Of a stretch of 64,000 nucleotides of DNA, positions 1-10,484 are shown in pieces (position 1 is the stretch's first letter; every line of letters starts with the position of its first letter). Origin of the DNA: Enterobacter asburiae (GTDB lineage: Bacteria; Pseudomonadota; Gammaproteobacteria; Enterobacterales; Enterobacteriaceae); NCBI RefSeq assembly GCF_008080435.1, contig NZ_VRKN01000007.1, forward strand, positions 1-64,000. The letters are read 5' to 3'. The position numbers were made by a program, and so were the translations under genes. The notes under the pieces were generated by a model that saw only the letters and a program-made list of their open reading frames with translations, was not told the origin of the DNA and searched no databases.

Positions 1-257
<257 letters not shown>

Positions 258-339
258 TCACCACATCAACCAGACGAAATGCCTGAATTGTTGAATACAG
301 TAAAATTGAAACAGAGAGAAACGGGAAGGAGAAGTGAAG

Positions 340-415
340 TGGTGCTGATACCCAGAGTCGAACTGGGGACCTCACCCTTACCAAGGGTGCGCTCTACCAA
401 CTGAGCCATATCAGC
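340..415 (-). tRNA. thrT: tRNA-Thr (anticodon GGT)
   Basis: A 76-base cloverleaf including encoded CCA, with anticodon GGT in the loop flanked by CACCC/GGGTG stem arms and a GTTCGAC T-loop. It is the last tRNA before tufB in the cotranscribed thrU-tyrU-glyT-thrT-tufB unit. Confidence 0.97.
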
Positions 416-421
416 ACGTAT

Positions 422-496
<75 letters not shown>

Positions 497-613
497 ATCC
501 TGAAACTCGGCTACCCAGTTCTTTCTGTAACAAAAAAAGAGATTTCTCTCTTTTTCAGTTTGAGCTGGCTAATTTTTCCAACCAGCTCCGGCGGCATTTA
601 CGCTGCCAGAAAG

Positions 614-698
<85 letters not shown>

Positions 699-706
699 GG
701 ACTTGA

Positions 707-782
<76 letters not shown>

Positions 783-796
783 ATCAAGTAGCGCGC

Positions 797-825
797 ATTC
801 TATGGATACCTGCGCGGTCATGCAA
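797..825 (-). promoter_or_regulatory. Promoter of the thrU-tyrU-glyT-thrT-tufB operon
   Basis: Reading leftward, TTGCAT (825-820) and TAGAAT (802-797) are separated by exactly 17 bases. An AT-rich upstream stretch resembles an UP element, and a GCGCGC discriminator follows the -10, as is typical of stringently controlled stable-RNA promoters. The start of transcription would lie a few bases upstream of thrU. The rest of the gap to coaA (826-1099) holds no gene; it must contain the coaA promoter, which I could not place. Confidence 0.8.
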
Positions 826-1099
826 CTAAAAATTTGCATAAAACGTTCTTTCGCTCACATTTTATTCGAACGGCGTATCGGGCGCTGTAAAAGTAGTCAT
901 TTGAGGTCAAATATTCAACATATCAGGGTGATTTGCACCGTATTCACCGTAGCGTGACGGCTTCCGCGTTACGCAGCCCTTTCCATCTTTTTTCTTATTA
1001 TTCCTGTCATCTGGTGTTAACCTCCTGCCCATTGTCCAAAATTAACTGTGTGATGAGCCATGATCCGGCAGTGTGATGCTGGCTCACTGAAGCATGCTT

Positions 1100-2050
1100 A
1101 TGAGCAAAAAAGAGCAAACGTTAATGACGCCTTATCTTCACTTTAACCGCAGCCAGTGGGCTGCCCTGCGTGATTCCGTCCCTATGACGCTGACGGAAGG
1201 TGAAATCGCACGGTTAAAAGGGATAAACGAAGATCTGTCCCTGGAAGAGGTGGCAGAAATTTATCTCCCCCTCTCTCGCTTGCTTAACTTCTATATCAGC
1301 TCGAACCTGCGCCGTCAGGCTGTGCTGGAGCAGTTTCTCGGGACGAACGGTCAACGCATTCCTTATATCATTAGTATCGCAGGCAGCGTGGCCGTGGGTA
1401 AAAGTACCACTGCGCGTGTCCTGCAGGCGCTGTTGAGCCGCTGGCCGGAACACCGCAGCGTGGAGCTGATCACGACTGACGGCTTCCTGCACCCGAACGA
1501 GGTGTTAAAAGAACGCGGGCTGATGAAGAAGAAGGGCTTCCCGCTCTCTTATGATATGCACCGTCTGGTGAAATTTGTCTCTGACCTGAAATCCGGCGTG
1601 CCGCACGTGACTGCGCCAGTCTATTCGCACCTGATCTACGATCGCATCCCGGGTGGGGATAAAACAGTGGTCCAGCCGGACATCCTGATTCTGGAAGGTC
1701 TGAACGTGCTGCAAAGCGGGATGGACTATCCTCACGACCCGCATCATGTATTCGTCTCGGATTTCGTCGATTTCTCTATTTATGTCGATGCGCCGGAAGA
1801 CCTGCTGCAAAACTGGTACATCAACCGCTTCCTGAAGTTCCGCGAAGGGGCGTTCACTGACCCGGATTCCTATTTCCACCACTATGCTCAGCTTTCTGAA
1901 GAAGAAGCGATCAATGTGGCCACGGGACTGTGGAATGAGATTAACTACGTGAACCTCAAAGAGAACATCCTGCCGACGCGCGAGCGTGCGAGCCTGATCC
2001 TCACCAAGAGCGAGAAGCACGCCGTCGACCAGATTCGCCTGCGGAAATAA
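1100..2050 (+). CDS. coaA: Pantothenate kinase (type I)
   Basis: Phosphorylates pantothenate, the first and rate-limiting step of coenzyme A synthesis, in the cytoplasm. The 316-residue protein is nearly identical to E. coli CoaA, with the P-loop GSVAVGKST at residues 95-103 and the conserved [11 protein letters not shown] segment after it. I chose the ATG at 1100 because it matches the family N-terminus ([13 protein letters not shown]) and has a GAAG ribosome site about 7 bases upstream; an in-frame ATG at 1094 would add two residues. It is divergent from the tRNA-tufB operon and convergent with dppF, as in E. coli. Confidence 0.97.
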   Translation: MSKKEQTLMTPYLHFNRSQWAALRDSVPMTLTEGEIARLKGINEDLSLEEVAEIYLPLSRLLNFYISSNLRRQAVLEQFLGTNGQRIPYIISIAGSVAVGKSTTARVLQALLSRWPEHRSVELITTDGFLHPNEVLKERGLMKKKGFPLSYDMHRLVKFVSDLKSGVPHVTAPVYSHLIYDRIPGGDKTVVQPDILILEGLNVLQSGMDYPHDPHHVFVSDFVDFSIYVDAPEDLLQNWYINRFLKFREGAFTDPDSYFHHYAQLSEEEAINVATGLWNEINYVNLKENILPTRERASLILTKSEKHAVDQIRLRK

Positions 2051-2062
2051 TAAAGCAGATAT

Positions 2063-2091
2063 AAAAAAACCGGCTTAACGCCGGTTTTTTT
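2063..2091. terminator. Bidirectional terminator between coaA and dppF
   Basis: The short stem ACCGGC/GCCGGT has a 5-base loop and is flanked by an A-run on the left and a T-run on the right, so it can terminate both the rightward coaA and the leftward dpp transcripts. Confidence 0.9.
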
Positions 2092-2093
2092 CG

Positions 2094-3107
2094 TTATGCC
2101 TGTGGCTTCTCGCCATTTTCATCCTGATCGACCGCAAAGCAGGCAACCAGTTGGCCGCCATAATCCTTCAGCTGCGGCTGGAGCTGGGTGCACGGGCCAA
2201 AGCGGCGACGGCAGCGGGCGTTGAATGCACATCCCGGAGGTGGATTCAGCGGGCTTGGCAGTTCACCCGTCAGCTTAATACGCTCACGACGATCGTCCGG
2301 GTTCAGACGCGGCGTCGCAGACAGCAGCGCCTGGGTATACGGGTGACGAGGGTTATTAAAGATCTGGTCTTTGGTCCCCTTCTCCACGCAGCGCCCCAGG
2401 TACATCACCATCACTTCATCAGCAATGTGTTCGACAACCGACAGATCGTGGGAGATGAACACATAAGACAGCCCCAGCTCCTGCTGGAGATCCATCATCA
2501 GGTTCAGCACCTGCGCACGCACGGATACGTCGAGCGCGGAGACCGGCTCATCGGCAATCACCACGTCCGGATCGAGCATCAGACCACGCGCGATAGCGAT
2601 ACGCTGACGCTGACCACCGGAGAACATGTGCGGATAGCGGTCATAATGCTCGGTTTTGAGGCCGACCTTCGCCATCATCGCCAGCGCTTTTTCACGGCGC
2701 TGCTCTTTGTTCAGATTACTGTTAATTTGCAGCGGCTCTTCCAGAATCTGCCCCACTTTTTTACGCGGGTTCAAAGAACCATACGGGTTCTGGAACACAA
2801 TCTGGATTTTCTGGCGACGCAGCTTCTGCGCCTGCGGATCGTGCTTGAGCAGATCTTGCCCCTGATAATAGAGCTCTCCGCCGGTCGGCACTTCAATCAT
2901 CGTCAGCAGACGGCCCAGCGTGGATTTGCCGCAGCCTGACTCCCCCACCACCGCCAGCGTTTTACCGCGTTCGAGGTTAAAGGAAACGCCGTCCAGCGCT
3001 TTCACCAGGCGTTCAGGGGCAAACAATCCCTTCTTCACCGGATAGTATTTTTTCAGGTCGATGGCCTGCAACAGCGGCTGTTGCGTGGTGGCCTGTTGCG
3101 TACTCAT
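2094..3107 (-). CDS. dppF: Dipeptide ABC transporter ATPase DppF
   Basis: One of two cytoplasmic ATPases powering dipeptide uptake through DppBC. The 337-residue protein shows Walker [10 protein letters not shown] (55-63), signature MFSGGQRQR (161-169), Walker B VVIADEP (182-188) and the C-terminal cysteine-containing oligopeptide-transporter extension near residue 290. It is the last gene of dppABCDF and overlaps the dppD stop by 4 bases, implying translational coupling. The extreme C-terminus is a few residues longer than in E. coli. Confidence 0.97.
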   Translation of the reverse strand: MSTQQATTQQPLLQAIDLKKYYPVKKGLFAPERLVKALDGVSFNLERGKTLAVVGESGCGKSTLGRLLTMIEVPTGGELYYQGQDLLKHDPQAQKLRRQKIQIVFQNPYGSLNPRKKVGQILEEPLQINSNLNKEQRREKALAMMAKVGLKTEHYDRYPHMFSGGQRQRIAIARGLMLDPDVVIADEPVSALDVSVRAQVLNLMMDLQQELGLSYVFISHDLSVVEHIADEVMVMYLGRCVEKGTKDQIFNNPRHPYTQALLSATPRLNPDDRRERIKLTGELPSPLNPPPGCAFNARCRRRFGPCTQLQPQLKDYGGQLVACFAVDQDENGEKPQA

Positions 3108-4087
3108 AGTGTTGGCCTCCCGGCATCATCGAGTGGGTAGTGGCATTTCGACTGACGACCGTCAGCAAGCTGGTTAAGCTCTGGCTCTTCTGCCCGGCAT
3201 TTGTCCGTCGCATACGGACAGCGCGGATTGAGCAGACAGCCCTGCGGACGATCATATTTACCCGGTACCACACCCGGCAGCGATGCCAGACGCGCTTTGT
3301 CCTGGGCAAACTCCGGCAGCGCGCGTAAAAGCGCCTGGGTATACGGGTGACGCGGCGCACGGAAAATATCGTGTGAATTCCCGGTCTCGACCACCTGGCC
3401 GGCATACATCACGATAATTTTGTGCGCGGCTTCGGCCACCAGCGCCAGATCGTGCGTAATCAGCACCAGCGCCATATTTTCTTTCTGCTGCAGCTCCAGC
3501 AGCAGTTCGATGATTTGCGCCTGAATGGTCACATCCAGCGCCGTCGTCGGTTCATCCGCAATCAGCAGTTTTGGCCGACAGGCAATCGCCATCGCGATCA
3601 TCACGCGCTGGCTCATCCCACCGGAGAGCTGGTGCGGGTATACGTCCAGACGCGATGCCGGGTCAGGAATACCCACCTGATTCAGCAGATCGATCGCGCG
3701 CTGACGACGGGTTTTCTTATTCCCGCCCTGATGCACCTTAATTGCTTCCATAATCTGGAAACCAACGGTGTAGCAAGGGTTCAGGCTGGTCATGGGATCC
3801 TGGAAAATCATCGCCACTTCGGCGCCCACCAGCTGGCGGCGCTGTTTTTCAGAAATGCGCTTCAGGTCCTGACCGTTGAACTGCAGGTTTTCCGCCATCA
3901 CGCGGCCCGGATAATCAATCAGCCCCATGATTGCCAGTGAGCTTACTGACTTACCGGAACCGGACTCCCCGACAATGCCAACCACTTCGCCCTGATTTAC
4001 GCTGTAGCTGATGCGGTCCACGGCGCGAAACTCAGTGCCAACATCCCCGAAGTGCACCGATAATTTATCTACATTTAATAACGCCAT
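3104..4087 (-). CDS. dppD: Dipeptide ABC transporter ATPase DppD
   Basis: Partner ATPase of DppF. It has 327 residues with Walker A GESGSGKS (40-47), an LSGGMSQR signature (consensus Q replaced by MSQ, as usual in DppD/OppD) and Walker B LLIADEP. The C-terminal oligopeptide-transporter domain holds the sequence [14 protein letters not shown]. It lies 10 bases after dppC and overlaps dppF by 4 bases. Confidence 0.97.
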   Translation of the reverse strand: MALLNVDKLSVHFGDVGTEFRAVDRISYSVNQGEVVGIVGESGSGKSVSSLAIMGLIDYPGRVMAENLQFNGQDLKRISEKQRRQLVGAEVAMIFQDPMTSLNPCYTVGFQIMEAIKVHQGGNKKTRRQRAIDLLNQVGIPDPASRLDVYPHQLSGGMSQRVMIAMAIACRPKLLIADEPTTALDVTIQAQIIELLLELQQKENMALVLITHDLALVAEAAHKIIVMYAGQVVETGNSHDIFRAPRHPYTQALLRALPEFAQDKARLASLPGVVPGKYDRPQGCLLNPRCPYATDKCRAEEPELNQLADGRQSKCHYPLDDAGRPTL

Positions 4088-4097
4088 CTCGTGCCTC

Positions 4098-5000
4098 TTA
4101 CTGCTTCAGTTTGGGATCAAGTGCATCACGCAGACCATCACCCATCAGGTTAAATGCCAGCACCGTCAGCAGGATTGCCAGACCCGGGAAGGTGACAACC
4201 CACCAGGCGCTTTGTGCGAACTGCAACACGTCGGAGAGCATGGTGCCCCACTCCGGTGTTGGCGGCTGCGCACCCATGCCCAGGAAGCCAAGAGCGGCCA
4301 TATCAAGAATGGCGTTAGAGAAACCGAGCGACGCCTGAACAATCAGCGGCGCAAGGCAGTTAGGGAAGATATTAACGAACATCTGGCGCATCGCACCGGC
4401 ACCCGCCACGCGAGACGCCGTGACGTAATCGCGGTTCACTTCCACCAGCACCGCCGCACGGGTTAAACGTACGTAGTGAGGGAGTGCCACGAAGGTCAAC
4501 GCCAGCGCGGCGTTACCAATCGACGGGCCGAAGATCGCCACCAGCACCAGCGCCAGAAGCAGGCTTGGCAACGCCAGCATGATATCGACGATGCGCATAA
4601 TGATGTTATCAACGATTCCTCCGAAGTAGCCCGCCACCAGACCGAGCACGACACCCATGACCAGCGACAGCACAACCACGAGGCAGCCCACCAGCAGCGA
4701 CAGACGTGCGCCGTACATCAGGCGCGACAGCACGTCGCGGCCCACATCATCGGTACCCAGCAGGTGCGTCAGGCTACCACCGTCCTGCCAGGCTGGAGGC
4801 GCAAGCAGCGCATCACGGAACTGGTCCGCAGGGTTATACGGTGATAGGACGTTCGCAAATACCGCAATGAGGATCATGATTACGACATACACCAGCCCTA
4901 CCACAGCGCCTTTATTGCGCTTGAAGTAGTGCCAGAACTCCTGCAGCGGCGTCATTGGCACCGGTGCAGCGACCACTTTATTTTGAGTGACTTGTGACAT
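4098..5000 (-). CDS. dppC: Dipeptide ABC transporter permease DppC
   Basis: Inner-membrane permease subunit of the dipeptide importer (300 residues). An N-terminal membrane segment begins near residue 30, and a BPD_transp_1 core carries the [15 protein letters not shown] and EAA-type [15 protein letters not shown] loops that contact the ATPases. It is spaced 9 bases from dppB and 10 from dppD. Confidence 0.97.
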   Translation of the reverse strand: MSQVTQNKVVAAPVPMTPLQEFWHYFKRNKGAVVGLVYVVIMILIAVFANVLSPYNPADQFRDALLAPPAWQDGGSLTHLLGTDDVGRDVLSRLMYGARLSLLVGCLVVVLSLVMGVVLGLVAGYFGGIVDNIIMRIVDIMLALPSLLLALVLVAIFGPSIGNAALALTFVALPHYVRLTRAAVLVEVNRDYVTASRVAGAGAMRQMFVNIFPNCLAPLIVQASLGFSNAILDMAALGFLGMGAQPPTPEWGTMLSDVLQFAQSAWWVVTFPGLAILLTVLAFNLMGDGLRDALDPKLKQ

Positions 5001-5009
5001 GATGGTCCC

Positions 5010-6029
5010 TTACTTCTTATGACGAATACGCGGGTTCACCACGCCGTACAGCAAATCGACCAGCAGGTTGACGAGGATAATCATCGTCGCGACCAGCAGC
5101 ACACCGCCCTGCACAACCGGATAGTCACGGCGTTGCAGCGCATCAATCAGCCAGCGTCCAAGCCCCGGCCAGGAGAAGATGGTTTCCGTCAGGATCGCCC
5201 CCGCCAGCAACGTCCCCACCTGGAGACCAATAACGGTCACCACCGGCAGCATGGCATTACGCAGCGCATGAACGATGATGACGCGCATACGCGTCAGGCC
5301 CTTGGCGCGCGCGGTGCGGATATAATCTTCACCCAACACTTCCAGCATCGATGAACGGGTCATACGCACGATCACCGCAAGGGGAATGGTGCCCAGCACC
5401 ATGGCAGGCAGGATCATATGCGCGACGGCATCCATGAAGTTGCCCTCTTCGCCCCAGATAGCCGTATCAATCAGCATAAAGCCGGTTAACGGATTGGTGT
5501 CGTCGAGGAAGACCATATCGCTGACGCGCCCGGAGACCGGTGTCAGGTTAAGCTGCACCGATACCAGCATGATCAGCATCATGCCCCACCAGAAGATAGG
5601 CATGGAGTAGCCGGTCAGCGCCAGGCCTACGGCGGTATGGTCAAAAATAGAGCCACGCTTGACGGCAGCCAGTACCCCAACAGGAATACCCACCGCAGTA
5701 GCGAAAATCATGGCGCAGACGCCAAGCTCCAGTGTCGCTTTAAAACGCGGCACGAACTCGTCCCACACCGGAAGACGGCTTTTCAGCGAAATCCCTAAAT
5801 CACCGTGCAACACGCCCCAGATATAGTGGAGGTACTGCTGCCACATCGGCTTATCGAGACCGAGTTCCGCCAGCAGCTGTGCATGGCGCTCAGGGGAAAT
5901 ACCACGCTCGCCCGCCATAATCATTACCGGGTCGCCGGGGATCATATGGACGAAGGCAAAAGTGAGAAGGGTGATACCGATAAACGTGGGGATAACAAGT
6001 CCCAGACGTCGGAGGATGAACTGCAACAT
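5010..6029 (-). CDS. dppB: Dipeptide ABC transporter permease DppB
   Basis: Inner-membrane permease that pairs with DppC (339 residues). It starts MLQFILRRLGLVIPTF, with the EAA loop RAKGLTRMRVIIVHALRNA toward the C-terminal half. The open frame extends upstream to 6182, but those codons run through an extragenic repeat and show no conservation; the start at 6029 gives exactly the family length. A 161-base gap containing a palindromic repeat separates it from dppA. Confidence 0.96.
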   Translation of the reverse strand: MLQFILRRLGLVIPTFIGITLLTFAFVHMIPGDPVMIMAGERGISPERHAQLLAELGLDKPMWQQYLHYIWGVLHGDLGISLKSRLPVWDEFVPRFKATLELGVCAMIFATAVGIPVGVLAAVKRGSIFDHTAVGLALTGYSMPIFWWGMMLIMLVSVQLNLTPVSGRVSDMVFLDDTNPLTGFMLIDTAIWGEEGNFMDAVAHMILPAMVLGTIPLAVIVRMTRSSMLEVLGEDYIRTARAKGLTRMRVIIVHALRNAMLPVVTVIGLQVGTLLAGAILTETIFSWPGLGRWLIDALQRRDYPVVQGGVLLVATMIILVNLLVDLLYGVVNPRIRHKK

Positions 6030-6096
6030 AACCCGGATTCTCTCTGATGACGCACGACCAGTGGCGTGACGTCTGTATTGCTCACAAATGTAAATT

Positions 6097-6175
6097 CCCT
6101 CTCCCTGTGGGAGAGGGTTAGGGTGAGGGGATGCATGCACGCCCCTCACCCCTGCCCTCTCCCACAGGGAGAGGG
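6097..6175. repeat. Inverted pair of GC-rich extragenic repeats between dppA and dppB
   Basis: One copy of the unit CCCTCTCCC..GGGAGAGGG..GGGTGAGGGG lies at 6097-6130 and an inverted copy at 6142-6175. Together they form an imperfect palindrome of about 79 bases, plus a hairpin in each arm. The same unit recurs at 16987, 19937, 43683 and 58630. Placed just after the binding-protein gene of an ABC operon, it could stabilise the dppA message and lower permease expression (inference). Confidence 0.85.
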
Positions 6176-6190
6176 AGAACACCCTACTTA

Positions 6191-7798
6191 TTATTCAACC
6201 GATACGTTTTCGAAGTGGTGCTTGCCCAGTGGATCAACCACGTAGCCTTTCACCTCTTTACGCACAGGCTCGTACACGGTGGAGTGAGCAACAATCAGCG
6301 CCGGAGCCTGATCGTGCATAACAACCTGAGCCTGCTTGTACAGTTCAATACGTTTGTTGTGATCGTCGGTCGCACGCGCCGGCTGGATCAGGTCTTCAAA
6401 CGGCTTGTAGCACCAGCGAGAGTAGTTAGAACCGTCTTTCGCCGCCGCGCAGCTGAACAGGGTGGCGAAGAAGTTGTCCGGATCCCCGTTATCACCGGTC
6501 CAGCCCATCATTACCGCCTGGTGCTCACCCGCTTTGGCGCGCTTCAGGTACTCGCCCCACTCGTAGGTCACAATCTTGGCCTGAACGCCAACCTTAGCCC
6601 AGTCAGCCTGAACCATTTCCGCCATACGGCGTGCGTTCGGGTTGTACGGACGCTGTACCGGCATCGCCCACAGCTCAACGGTAAAGCCTTTATCCTGGCC
6701 TGCTTCTTTCAGCAGCGCTTTCGCTTTCTCAGGATCGTAGGTGTAGTCTTTAACGTCGTCGTTATAGCCCCACATGGTTGGTGGGATCAGGTTTTTAGCC
6801 GCAACGCCTGCACCCTGATAAACCGCTTTGATGATCGCTTCTTTGTTCACCGCGTAGGTCAGCGCCTGACGCACTTTCACGTCATCAAACGGTTTCTTCT
6901 CGGTGTTGAAGGAGAGATAGCCCACGTTCAGGCCAGCCTGCTCCAGCAGGTTGATGTTCTTGTCCTGCTTCATGCGGGCGATATCAGCCGGGTTCGGGTA
7001 CGGCATCACCTGGCATTCGTTTTTCTGCAGTTTTGCATAACGCACTGACGCATCAGGCGTGATAGAGAAGACCAGACGATCGATCTGCGGCTTGGTGCCC
7101 CAGAAGCCTTCGAATGCTTTATACAGAATGCGGGAGTCTTTCTGGTACTGCAGCAGCTGGAATGGACCGGTACCGATTGGGTTCAGGTCGACTTTCTCCG
7201 GCGTACCGGCTTTCAGCATGTTGTCCGCGTACTCTTTGGACAGAATTGAGGCGAAGTCCATGGCCAGGTCAGCCAGGAATGGCGCTTCCGGGCGAGTCAG
7301 CACGAACTGTACCGTTTTATCGTCAACTTTTTTCACTTCAGCGATCAGGTCAGGCAGACCCATCCCTTCGAAGTATTCATAGCTGCCGCCAGACACTTTG
7401 TGGTACGGGTTCTGGGCATTTTTCTGACGGTCGAAGGAGAACACAACGTCGTCGGCGTTAAGGTCGCGCGTTGGTTTGAATTCTTTGTTGTCCTGCCACT
7501 TCACGCCCTGACGCAGATGGAAGGTATAGGTCTTACCGTCTTCGCTGACCTCCCACTTCTCGGCCAGACCCGGAATAACTTCCGTGGTACCGGTTTTGAA
7601 TTCAACCAGACGGTTATAGATCGGTACAGAGCTTGCGTCGTAAGTCGTACCAGAGGTAAAGAGCTGTGGGTTAAAGCCTTCCGGCGAGCCTTCAGAACAG
7701 TAAACCAGGGTTTTTGCCTGTACGCTTGCTGCCACGGTCATAGCCACCAGGCTCAGACCAAGCTTCAGCATCCCTGACTTCTTCAAGGAAATACTCAT
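6191..7798 (-). CDS. dppA: Periplasmic dipeptide-binding protein
   Basis: Binds di- and tripeptides in the periplasm for DppBCDF; in E. coli it also feeds haem and acts in peptide chemotaxis with Tap. The 535 residues match the E. coli length. A signal peptide of about 28 residues ends SVQA before KTLVYCSEGSPEGFNP. The SBP_bac_5 fold is recognisable throughout, including a disulphide-type pair in CSEG and SCAAAKDGSNYSRWC. First gene of the operon; the GAGC ribosome site and CA-rich leader upstream suggest GcvB control. Confidence 0.97.
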   Translation of the reverse strand: MSISLKKSGMLKLGLSLVAMTVAASVQAKTLVYCSEGSPEGFNPQLFTSGTTYDASSVPIYNRLVEFKTGTTEVIPGLAEKWEVSEDGKTYTFHLRQGVKWQDNKEFKPTRDLNADDVVFSFDRQKNAQNPYHKVSGGSYEYFEGMGLPDLIAEVKKVDDKTVQFVLTRPEAPFLADLAMDFASILSKEYADNMLKAGTPEKVDLNPIGTGPFQLLQYQKDSRILYKAFEGFWGTKPQIDRLVFSITPDASVRYAKLQKNECQVMPYPNPADIARMKQDKNINLLEQAGLNVGYLSFNTEKKPFDDVKVRQALTYAVNKEAIIKAVYQGAGVAAKNLIPPTMWGYNDDVKDYTYDPEKAKALLKEAGQDKGFTVELWAMPVQRPYNPNARRMAEMVQADWAKVGVQAKIVTYEWGEYLKRAKAGEHQAVMMGWTGDNGDPDNFFATLFSCAAAKDGSNYSRWCYKPFEDLIQPARATDDHNKRIELYKQAQVVMHDQAPALIVAHSTVYEPVRKEVKGYVVDPLGKHHFENVSVE

Positions 7799-7840
7799 TA
7801 TTCTGCTCCAATGTGATGTTTTGCTTTGTTGTGTTACGCC
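7799..7840 (-). promoter_or_regulatory. CA-rich dppA leader, probable GcvB small-RNA target
   Basis: Immediately upstream of the dppA start the transcript reads AACACAACAAAGC, then ACATCACATTGGAGC, a C/A-rich element overlapping the ribosome site. In E. coli and Salmonella the G/U-rich R1 region of GcvB pairs with this part of dppA mRNA. The target is recognised by resemblance; the gcvB gene is not in this window. Confidence 0.6.
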
Positions 7841-8380
7841 GCCAGACCTTTATTTATTTTTTACCCGGTCCGGTCGGTGATGCCCGAAGGCTTTAAAGGG
7901 ATGGAGAATCCTTTCAGAAGAGCGTTTGAGTTGCAGCGCAGATCGTCCCTGAAATGCCCCTCATGCCCTACAATCTGTCAACAGAATGTGAAAACGTCAA
8001 TACAGGTGACGGGGATTTACGCTGAGTGTGAGAAACCGCAAACAAAGATTAAAAAAACTATGCATGCCAGTTTTCAGCAGGGAAATTTATGCTACTCGCC
8101 ATCCTGCAGCACAAGTCTCTTCATATTTCGTCACAATCAGTGATTAACTTTTATTCAGAATGGGTAAATTTTCTTGCAGAATGGTGATTATCTGAGCACT
8201 AAATACCGCGAACGTTAAAACGCACAGCGAAAAATGCTGAGGTTATCCATAAGCAACGCGAAAAAAGATCAATCTATATATAAAAAAATACAATGGATTA
8301 TGTCACAAAATCGTTAACAGGCAGGAAGAAGCAGGCCTAAGGGGCGTTTTGGATACTCTGACGGGATAAGGTCATAATGC
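7841..8380. other. Long AT-rich non-coding region upstream of dppA
   Basis: Together with the leader this is a 620-base gap between dppA and the tRNA-Pro gene. A leftward TTGACA at 7981-7976, followed 17-18 bases later by a poor -10 (GCATTT-like), is my best candidate for the dppA promoter and would give a leader of about 150 bases. The rest (8140-8340) is strongly AT-rich with runs such as TATATATAAAAAAAT, plausible for nucleoid-protein binding. I see no convincing ORF or RNA gene. Confidence 0.4.
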
Positions 8381-8411
8381 AAAAAGGGCTAACCTTGCGG
8401 TTAGCCCTTTT
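8381..8411 (-). terminator. Terminator of the tRNA-Pro gene
   Basis: A perfect stem AAGGGCTAACC/GGTTAGCCCTT with a 4-base loop sits 8 bases beyond the tRNA 3' end and has a T-run on the leftward transcript. Confidence 0.9.
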
Positions 8412-8418
8412 CAGAATG

Positions 8419-8495
8419 TGGTCGGCGAGAGAGGATTCGAACCTCCGACCCACTGGTCCCAAACCAGTTGCGCTACCAAGCTGCGCTACTCGCCG
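8419..8495 (-). tRNA. tRNA-Pro (anticodon TGG)
   Basis: A 77-base tRNA with CGGCGAG acceptor arm, encoded CCA and loop TTTGGGA, giving anticodon TGG. It sits between dppA and eptB, where E. coli K-12 has proK, whose anticodon is CGG. The sequence here instead matches what I recall of E. coli proM. I leave the symbol blank because position says proK and sequence says proM. Confidence 0.95.
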
Positions 8496-8586
8496 AATGC
8501 GGAGCGCATCTTACTGCTGAGGTGCGCCCCCGTCAATCCCTTATTTTCAAAAAGCCATTCAACTGGCGATATTCTCGCCAGAGCAG

Positions 8587-10281
8587 CTACTGCGCGGCTT
8601 TTGCGGTGTTGTCAGGGAGTTTACACCAGTTGTTGTTTTCGTTAATCCCACCATTCGGTGAGGTATAACCGAGACAACCCATAATGGTGTCGTACAGCTC
8701 AACGTGACGACGCGGCACTTTCATCTCCGCCTCTTTCTTCAGGTGAGCAAACATCTTCGCCTTCTCCGGATTTTCAAGATACTTATCCGACATCCACATG
8801 ATCATCGGCACGCGGAACTGCTCCGGCGGTGCCAGCTTGCGCGGCGTACCGTGCAGATGCTCTTTCTCGTTGATGGACTCACCGTGGTCGGCCGCGTAAA
8901 TTACAATCGCTTTTTTATCGCGCAGCTGGTCAATGACCCGGCTCAGGAAGGTATCTACATAAAGCACCGAGTTATCGTAGGCATTGATCAGCTCCTGCTT
9001 GCTGCAGTCTTTATTAATGCCCACACACTCAGGCTGCCACTTCGCAAAATCACGCGTGTAGCGCTGGTAATAGCTGTAATGCGACCCTTTGGTATGCAGA
9101 ATAATCAGATGCTTACCCTGTGGATGGTTCTTGAGGGACTCCGACATCTCTTCCAGCAGCAGCATGTCGTCGACGTTTTTACCGCGGTTACGCGGCTCGG
9201 CACCAATCTGCTCGCGGTACGCGATGTTATCTGCCAGCGTGTTGGTGTAGAACCACATCTCACTTTGCATGGCGAACAGGTCAGAGCTGAATCCAAGCTG
9301 CTTCAGCACGGCAAACACGTTTTGTTCTTTCAGCGTGCGTTGCGGGTTATCGCTTGCACCGCCTTCACGCACAAACATACAGCGCAGCGAGAGCTTGGTT
9401 GCGGTATCACAGGAGTAGCCTCGGTAAGCCACCAGGTTCTTTTCCTGCGCCAGCTTTGGCGTGGTATCCCGGTCATAACCGAGAATGCCCATATGATCCC
9501 AGCGCGTCGTTTCACCGATGACAAAGACGACGTACGTATCATCAATCCCGTCGGCTGGCGGCTGGTAGGTGAATTTTTTCAGTGGATTGATCAGCGATTT
9601 CACATCACTGGATTCATCCGCCTGCGCCCAGGCATAAAGACCTAACGCTGACAGCCAGTTAGACGGCAAATACGAGTTTGCCACCACGCCGCCATAGCTT
9701 GGCATATCGACGCCCGTCGCTTTCTCGACGCGTTTTTGCTGTGTTTCCATCAGGCGGATAGGCGCCCATACCAGCAGACCGGCCAGCAGGACAACGACGA
9801 TATTGCGGATCCGCTGTCCACGCGTACGCAGCTGGCGTAACAGCGTATAGCGGCACGTATTGTTCCAGATAAAGAAAAGCGGGATCAGACAGGTTAAAAC
9901 CGTCCAGACGATAAAGCCTTTCCCTACCACCTCTTTCGAGAGATCGATATCCGTGGTCATCACCGAGGCAACAATACCGTACCCAATGACCACGTTCATA
10001 AAGGTCATATAATAGCTTGCGGCGGCGGAGATAATCACCACCAGCGAGGCCAAAATTTGCCAGGTTCGGCGGCCGAAGAGAGAGAGCAGGCGTAACAGGA
10101 AAAAGGTAGCCAGAACAGAGCCAAACACTTCAATCGCGGCGAAAATCCCATTGCTTACGGTGAGGTGTTCAAAATAGCCTTCCACTCTTCTGAACAGCAC
10201 CGCGCCATTCAGAAACAAACCGATATAGACAGCCAGCATCAGACACAATCTTTGCTGGGTAAGAGATCTAATATATTTCAT
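8587..10281 (-). CDS. eptB: Kdo2-lipid A phosphoethanolamine 7''-transferase
   Basis: Adds phosphoethanolamine to the outer Kdo of LPS at the periplasmic face of the inner membrane. It has 564 residues: an N-terminal region with five membrane segments (to about residue 180), then a sulfatase-fold catalytic domain. Visible motifs are GETTRWDHMG (metal site), CDTATKLSLRC holding the probable nucleophile Thr, and AADHGES and EHLHGTP metal ligands. In E. coli it is sigmaE-activated and repressed by MgrR. It ends 91 bases before tRNA-Pro on the same strand. Confidence 0.96.
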   Translation of the reverse strand: MKYIRSLTQQRLCLMLAVYIGLFLNGAVLFRRVEGYFEHLTVSNGIFAAIEVFGSVLATFFLLRLLSLFGRRTWQILASLVVIISAAASYYMTFMNVVIGYGIVASVMTTDIDLSKEVVGKGFIVWTVLTCLIPLFFIWNNTCRYTLLRQLRTRGQRIRNIVVVLLAGLLVWAPIRLMETQQKRVEKATGVDMPSYGGVVANSYLPSNWLSALGLYAWAQADESSDVKSLINPLKKFTYQPPADGIDDTYVVFVIGETTRWDHMGILGYDRDTTPKLAQEKNLVAYRGYSCDTATKLSLRCMFVREGGASDNPQRTLKEQNVFAVLKQLGFSSDLFAMQSEMWFYTNTLADNIAYREQIGAEPRNRGKNVDDMLLLEEMSESLKNHPQGKHLIILHTKGSHYSYYQRYTRDFAKWQPECVGINKDCSKQELINAYDNSVLYVDTFLSRVIDQLRDKKAIVIYAADHGESINEKEHLHGTPRKLAPPEQFRVPMIMWMSDKYLENPEKAKMFAHLKKEAEMKVPRRHVELYDTIMGCLGYTSPNGGINENNNWCKLPDNTAKAAQ

Positions 10282-10484
10282 GCAAACAACCCTGGGGGAA
10301 GGGGTATAAAGACCCGTCGAATCTCATGGAGAGAGCAGACAGAGTAAGTAGGTGCGGGAGAAATCGTTATCAGAAACGTCTACAAGCGCGGTAAGTAGAC
10401 CACAGCGGGGAAAAAAAGTGGCAGCAGAGAATGTGATCAATGAAGATTTTTACAAAATAACTCGTCTGGAAACGATGCGTAGAT

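Noticed and set aside
6097..6175. Regularly repeated palindromes as a possible CRISPR array
   Set aside because: Only two copies are adjacent, they are inverted rather than direct, and there are no spacers of uniform length or cas genes.
6030..6182. N-terminal extension of dppB by 51 codons
   Set aside because: The extension translates the extragenic palindrome and lacks conservation; the Met at 6029 gives the exact family length.
7826..8143. A 105-codon frame upstream of dppA
   Set aside because: It has no ribosome site and no protein-like composition, and it lies on the strand opposite to the dppA leader it covers.
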